DNA from: Mycobacterium sp. GA-1841
Lineage (GTDB): Bacteria > Actinomycetota > Actinomycetes > Mycobacteriales > Mycobacteriaceae
Length of the DNA stretch: 62,163 nucleotides
Reading direction: 5' to 3'
NCBI RefSeq assembly: GCF_001954135.1
Contig: NZ_MBEQ01000085.1
Coordinates: 1 to 62,163 of the forward strand
The first letter of the stretch is position 1. Each line of letters starts with the position of its first letter. Below, in pieces: positions 58,862 through 62,163 of the stretch. The position numbers and the translations under genes are program-made. Below the pieces are notes generated by a model, which saw only the letters and a program-made list of their open reading frames with translations, ran no database searches and was not told where the DNA came from.

Positions 58862-60346
58862 ATGACCGACACCACAACGGTGTCCACCACCGAACAGAAA
58901 CCTCGTAACTTTACAACCGCATCACTTGTCACAGTGGCTGACACGCCTGTCACAATGGAAGCAATGTTGGAAGCACCCGAGCACCCCGATCACCCCGAGA
59001 GTGGGGACCTGCTCGCCGATCCTGCGCCGGAGGACAAGCCCGCGCGGGAACGGTGGTGGCAGAGCCTGGCGGCCGCGTCGACGCGGCGCGCGCTGCTGTT
59101 GACCGCGCTCGGCGCTCTTCTCATCGCCGGGCTGATCACGGCGCTGCCCCGCAGCGAGGGCTCCAGCGCCGTGCCGGGGGCGATCGCCCTGGGACCGCGC
59201 GGCAACGACACGTTCAATCACGTCCAGCGCGGCGACTGCCTGACCTGGCCCGGCCGCAACCCGGACGCGGCGCACATCGTGGACTGCAAGGACAACCACC
59301 GCTTCGAGGTCGCCCAGGCCGTCGACATGCGCACCTTCCCCGGTAGCGAGTACGGGCCGGGCGCGCCGCCGCCGTCGGTGGAACGGATCAAGCAGATCAG
59401 CCAGGAACAGTGCACCCCGTCGGTGCGCAACTACCTCGGTCCGAAGTACGACCCGAACGGCAAGTTCACCATCGGCCTGTTGTGGTCCGGTGAGAAGGCC
59501 TGGAAGCAGTCCGGTGAGCGGCGCATGCTGTGCGGCCTGCAGTTGCTCGGCCCCGGCGACAGCCAGTTGGAGGCCGCGGGCAAGGCGGCCGACGTCGACC
59601 AGTCGAAGGTCTGGGCGCCGGGCACCTGTCTCGGCATCGATGCCGCCACCAACCAGCCCACCGATGTCCCGGTGGACTGCGCTGCGCCGCATGCCATGGA
59701 AGTCACCGGCGCGGTCAACCTCGCCGAGAAGTTTCCCGGTGGCCTGCCGCCCGAAGAGGATCAGGACGACTTCATCAAGGACGCCTGCACGTCGATGACC
59801 GATGCCTACCTGGCCCCGGTCCAGTTACGCAGCACCACACTGGCGTTGAGCTACAGCACGATCTCGCTGCCCAGCTGGTCGGCCGGAAGCCGCCAGGTGT
59901 CGTGCAGCATCGGCGCCACCCTGGGCAACGGCGGCTGGTCCACCTTGGTCAACAGCGCCAAGGGGCCGCTGATGATCAACGGTCAGCCGCCGGTCGCACC
60001 GCCCGACATCCCTGAGGAGCGGCTCAACCTGCCGCCGGTCCCGATGCCCGACGTGGACGACTCGTCCTCGTCGTCCTCCTCTTCCTCGTCGGGCTCGTCC
60101 GGGTCGGGTTCTTCGGGCTCGTCGGGTTCGTCGTCGAGTTCATCGGGCGAATCTTCGTCGAGTGGGCAGCACCTACCGCAGTCCGCGACCACGGAGGCGC
60201 CCGCGCCGACGCAGGCCAACACCTTCAATCCGCCTCCGCCTCCGCCGGAGCAGGCGCCTGCTCCGGAACAGCCCGCCGGCCCGCCGCCGGGTGAGCCGGC
60301 CCCTCCGGCTCCCGGTGAGCCGGCCCCGGTCCCACCAGGGCCGTAA
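58862..60346 (+). CDS. Septum-formation-family membrane protein (Rv3835 type)
   Basis: A 494-residue protein with a cytoplasmic N-terminus, one membrane helix (about 75-95, ALLLTALGALLIAGLIT), and an extracytoplasmic domain of two septum_form-type repeats, each with a Cys pair (GDCLTWPG...VDCKDNH; GTCLGIDA...VDCAAPH). The C-terminus is low complexity: a Ser/Gly tract at about 401-434 and a Pro-rich tail (PPPPPPEQAPAPEQP). The start is uncertain. ATG 58862 gives the full length, but the first ~30 codons are AT-richer and contain two direct GTCACA copies (58928 and 58949), so ATG 58955 or 58964 (MLEAPEHPDHPE) could be the real start. The gene is divergent from serS. Confidence 0.78.
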   Translation: MTDTTTVSTTEQKPRNFTTASLVTVADTPVTMEAMLEAPEHPDHPESGDLLADPAPEDKPARERWWQSLAAASTRRALLLTALGALLIAGLITALPRSEGSSAVPGAIALGPRGNDTFNHVQRGDCLTWPGRNPDAAHIVDCKDNHRFEVAQAVDMRTFPGSEYGPGAPPPSVERIKQISQEQCTPSVRNYLGPKYDPNGKFTIGLLWSGEKAWKQSGERRMLCGLQLLGPGDSQLEAAGKAADVDQSKVWAPGTCLGIDAATNQPTDVPVDCAAPHAMEVTGAVNLAEKFPGGLPPEEDQDDFIKDACTSMTDAYLAPVQLRSTTLALSYSTISLPSWSAGSRQVSCSIGATLGNGGWSTLVNSAKGPLMINGQPPVAPPDIPEERLNLPPVPMPDVDDSSSSSSSSSSGSSGSGSSGSSGSSSSSSGESSSSGQHLPQSATTEAPAPTQANTFNPPPPPPEQAPAPEQPAGPPPGEPAPPAPGEPAPVPPGP

Positions 60347-60347
60347 C

Positions 60348-60698
60348 GTGCCGGTGCGGATGAGCTCGCAGCGGTTCGACGAGCTGGTGTCCGATGCGCT
60401 CGATCTGATTCCGCCCGAGTTGGCTGCTGGTTTCGACAACGTCGTGATCCTCGTGGAGGACCGCGATCCCGACGAGCCCGAGATCCTCGGTCTGTACCGG
60501 GGCGTCGCGCTGACCGAACGCGATTCGTGGTACGCCGGGTCGCTGCCGGACACGATCACGATCTACCGCGAAGCCCTGCTGGACTTCTGTGACAGCGAGG
60601 CCGACGTGGTCGACGAGGTGGCCATCACGGTGATCCACGAAATCGCGCACCATTTCGGAATTGATGATGAGCGGCTCCACGAGCTTGGCTGGGGATGA
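60348..60698 (+). CDS. Zincin-like metallopeptidase-family protein (Rv3836 type)
   Basis: A 116-residue protein with the zinc-binding helix VIHEIAHHFGIDDERL near the C-terminus: HExxH with a further Asp about seven residues on. This is the single-domain zincin-like family (formerly DUF1025), whose peptidase activity has not been shown in general. Conserved parts are DALDLIPPELAAGFDNVVILVEDRD and LGLYRGVALTERDSWYAGSLPDTITIYR in pieces. The GTG at 60348 (MPVRMSSQRF) starts 1 nt after the upstream stop; GTG 60354 and ATG 60360 are alternatives. It is probably in one operon with the septum-formation gene. Confidence 0.8.
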   Translation: MPVRMSSQRFDELVSDALDLIPPELAAGFDNVVILVEDRDPDEPEILGLYRGVALTERDSWYAGSLPDTITIYREALLDFCDSEADVVDEVAITVIHEIAHHFGIDDERLHELGWG

Positions 60699-60760
60699 GC
60701 CCCCGCTTGCTGTGGGCGCGGCAACTACATTTTGTCGGCCCGCGGTGCTATCAACGGGCT

Positions 60761-60961
60761 ATGACGATCCAGTGCCGGGAGTGTGTGGCCGGTCTGGAGC
60801 ATTGCCACGGCACCTTGATTCACCATGTCCGGTACCGCGTGGAATGCACCGACGACGGCTGCACCACAACCGAAGTTGCGCATACCTTCAGCCTCGACTG
60901 TGAGTCGGTGGGCTGCCCGTGCGGACGGGAGGACGAACTGTCGATGCGGCGGTACGGCTAA
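60761..60961 (+). CDS. Small Cys-rich protein, probable metal binder
   Basis: A 66-residue protein with eight cysteines: C5-x2-C8, C15, C29-x4-C34, C47-x4-C52-x-C54, plus histidines at 14, 16, 21, 22 and 41. The pattern suggests two zinc or iron sites. A start at ATG 60761 is favoured over an upstream frame at 60695 because homology-like content begins there, and a weak TATCAA (60749-60754) ends 6 nt before it. No function is known to me. It stands between the zincin gene and the convergent phosphatase, whose stop is 6 nt away. Confidence 0.65.
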   Translation: MTIQCRECVAGLEHCHGTLIHHVRYRVECTDDGCTTTEVAHTFSLDCESVGCPCGREDELSMRRYG

Positions 60962-60967
60962 CCCAAA

Positions 60968-61657
60968 TCAACCCATCGGGTCCGTTTCGGAGGTCACGGC
61001 GTCCGCAACCGGTGTCGCGTCGGGCTCCGGATAGAACGGCGGGGTCAGCGACGCCCATTGCACGCAGCTCCACCGCCCGTCGGTGATGGGTGCCAGCACC
61101 ACCGATTCGGTGTTGCCGAGGTGGTGGTCGAGGGCGAAGGTGCCGTCGACACCGGCCAGCACGGCGGCCACCAATCGGATCGCCGCGCCGTGGCTGACCA
61201 GCACGATGTCGCTGTCGAAGTCCTGATCGTCCAGATAGCGCAAGCGAAGCTCGGTGAGCACCGGCACGTACCGCGCCAGCACTGCCTCGGCCGTCTCGCC
61301 ACCGGGCATCGGAACATCCAGTTCGCCCAGGTGCCAGCGTTGGTAGATCCGGTTGAACTCGGCGACCGCGTCGTCGTCGTTGCGGTCCTCCAGTTCACCG
61401 ACCTGGACTTCGTGTACCCCTTCGAATTCGAAGGGGGCCAGGCCGGTTTCGATCCCGATGCCGGCGGCGGTCTGTGCCGCGCGCCGGGCCACCGAGTGGG
61501 CCAGGATCGACGGACGCGCACCTAGTGTCCCGGCGTACCGCCGGGCCTGATCATGGCCGAGCTCGGTCAGCTCGGCACCGGGCGGCCGCGTGTCGAGTCG
61601 GCGCGCGACGTTGCCGTGGGACTGACCGTGACGGACGAGGAGCAACCGTCCGCTCAT
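60968..61657 (-). CDS. Histidine phosphatase-family protein (Rv3837c type)
   Basis: A 229-residue phosphoglycerate-mutase-like histidine phosphatase. The catalytic RHGQSHGN motif is at about 9-16, with the arginine in VARRAAQTAAG, the acid EVQVGELE and the second histidine in VSHGAAIRLVAA. The family transfers phosphate through His in the first motif. The substrate is not known, although the position next to pheA has been kept in M. tuberculosis. The ATG at 61657 (MSGRLLLVRHGQS) overlaps the pheA stop in ATGA, so the two genes are coupled; the upstream extension to 61777 lies in pheA and is rejected. Confidence 0.88.
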   Translation of the reverse strand: MSGRLLLVRHGQSHGNVARRLDTRPPGAELTELGHDQARRYAGTLGARPSILAHSVARRAAQTAAGIGIETGLAPFEFEGVHEVQVGELEDRNDDDAVAEFNRIYQRWHLGELDVPMPGGETAEAVLARYVPVLTELRLRYLDDQDFDSDIVLVSHGAAIRLVAAVLAGVDGTFALDHHLGNTESVVLAPITDGRWSCVQWASLTPPFYPEPDATPVADAVTSETDPMG

Positions 61658-62163
61658 GAGCCGTCCGTCTCGCCACGCAAGCCTGCCAACCACCGTGTGG
61701 CCTCGTCCAGACGCGGCGGGGGTGCACCCGCACTCGACCCGGTCGGCCAGGAACCCAGATATCGCACATCGGTACAACGTCGATACAGCGCTTTGAGTGC
61801 CTCGGCCACCGAATCGTCGTCGATGTGCCCCACGCAGTCCAGGAAGAACATGTACGTGCCCAGCTCTGTTCGGGTGGGCCGGGATTCGATGCGGGTCAGG
61901 TCGATGTCGCGGATCGAGAACTCGGTCATCGCCGACACCAGTGCGCCCGGGGTGTTGTCCAGGCGCAGCACGACCGACGTTCGGTCGGCGCCGGTGGCCG
62001 GCGGCGGGGCGCCGGGCGTTCCGACGAGGACGAAGCGGGTGCGCGCATTGGCCTCGTCCACGACGTCGGCGGCCAGCACGTCCAGACCGCAGCGCTGGGC
62101 GGCCAGGCGCGTGCTCACACCCGCGTCGGCGCGGCCCTCGGCGACCTCGTGGGCGGCCGCGGC
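61654..62163 (-). CDS. pheA: Prephenate dehydratase PheA (3' part)
   Basis: Only the last 169 codons are in the window; the frame stays open to base 62163. PheA converts prephenate to phenylpyruvate in phenylalanine synthesis and is feedback-inhibited by phenylalanine. The visible part includes the end of the catalytic domain (AAHEVAEGRADAGVSTRLAA, RTRFVLVGTPG) and the C-terminal ACT domain (VVLRLDNTPGALVSAMTEF, then LTRIESRPTRTELGTYMFF) with the ESRP regulatory motif. The internal GTG at 62118 is not the gene start. The stop overlaps the phosphatase ATG by 4 nt. Confidence 0.93.
   Translation of the reverse strand, partial: AAAAHEVAEGRADAGVSTRLAAQRCGLDVLAADVVDEANARTRFVLVGTPGAPPPATGADRTSVVLRLDNTPGALVSAMTEFSIRDIDLTRIESRPTRTELGTYMFFLDCVGHIDDDSVAEALKALYRRCTDVRYLGSWPTGSSAGAPPPRLDEATRWLAGLRGETDGS

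Noticed and set aside
1..62163. tRNA or rRNA genes, integrases or complete insertion sequences
   Set aside because: Looked for in the intergenic gaps; none was recognised. The TTGTCGCTGA block is the only mobile-element-like signal.

Overview
The window is chromosomal DNA of a high-GC mycolic-acid actinobacterium, almost certainly a rapidly growing Mycobacterium (Mycolicibacterium). Its core is the arabinogalactan/mycolate cell-wall locus in the same gene order as M. tuberculosis Rv3789 to Rv3838c: gtrA-dprE1-[furA-katG]-dprE2-aftA-embC-embA-embB, then on the minus strand accD4-pks13-fadD32-culp6-DUF732 lipoprotein-fbpD-fbpA-aftB-ubiA-PAP2-glfT2-glf, then erp and an LGFP amidase on the plus strand, and finally serS to pheA. 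A furA-katG pair between dprE1 and dprE2, and tetR/mpaB/phytoene-desaturase-like genes where M. tuberculosis carries Rv3796/fadE35, point to a fast grower close to, but not necessarily, M. smegmatis. No gene here looks foreign by codon use.

Layout. 1-4364: an accessory edge with the start of a small membrane protein, a zinc-ribbon protein, an APH-fold kinase, an AhpD-like protein, a MocR regulator and a TRIC-family membrane protein. 4398-22136: decaprenylphosphoryl-arabinose synthesis (DprE1/DprE2), arabinan priming (AftA) and the Emb arabinosyltransferases, interrupted by furA-katG. 22146-25340: a TetR regulator, an MpaB-type oxygenase behind a palindromic operator, and an FAD oxidoreductase. 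25511-45378: two minus-strand runs that make and attach mycolates (AccD4, Pks13, FadD32, Culp6, Ag85) and complete the arabinogalactan precursor and polymer pathway (AftB, UbiA, PAP2 phosphatase, GlfT2, Glf). 45615-48297: exported Erp and a peptidoglycan amidase. 48312-62163: HAD phosphatase, two PlsC acyltransferases, an MBL-Rieske protein, hemerythrin, a large SARP regulator, SerRS, a septum-formation protein, a zincin, a Cys-rich mini-protein, a histidine phosphatase and the 3' part of pheA.

The genes work as one pathway. UbiA and the PAP2 phosphatase make decaprenyl-phosphoribose, DprE1/DprE2 epimerise it to DPA, and AftA/EmbA/EmbB/AftB polymerise arabinan on the galactan built by Glf/GlfT2. 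AccD4/FadD32/Pks13 make mycolates, which Ag85 transfers onto the arabinan.

The less expected signals are mostly non-coding: many genes with a TANNNT -10 element 6-8 nt from the start codon (leaderless mRNA), including one just before embA; a 19/23-conserved motif shared by the glf/erp and amidase promoters; a cluster of TTGTCGCTGA repeats inside an inverted repeat before dprE2; a 25-bp hairpin after dprE1; a dispersed GAGCGAAGCGAC repeat sitting inside or at the ends of coding regions; and a TetR-type operator ahead of mpaB. No clearly new multi-gene system was found. All family and name assignments come from reading the sequence against remembered families, not from searches.
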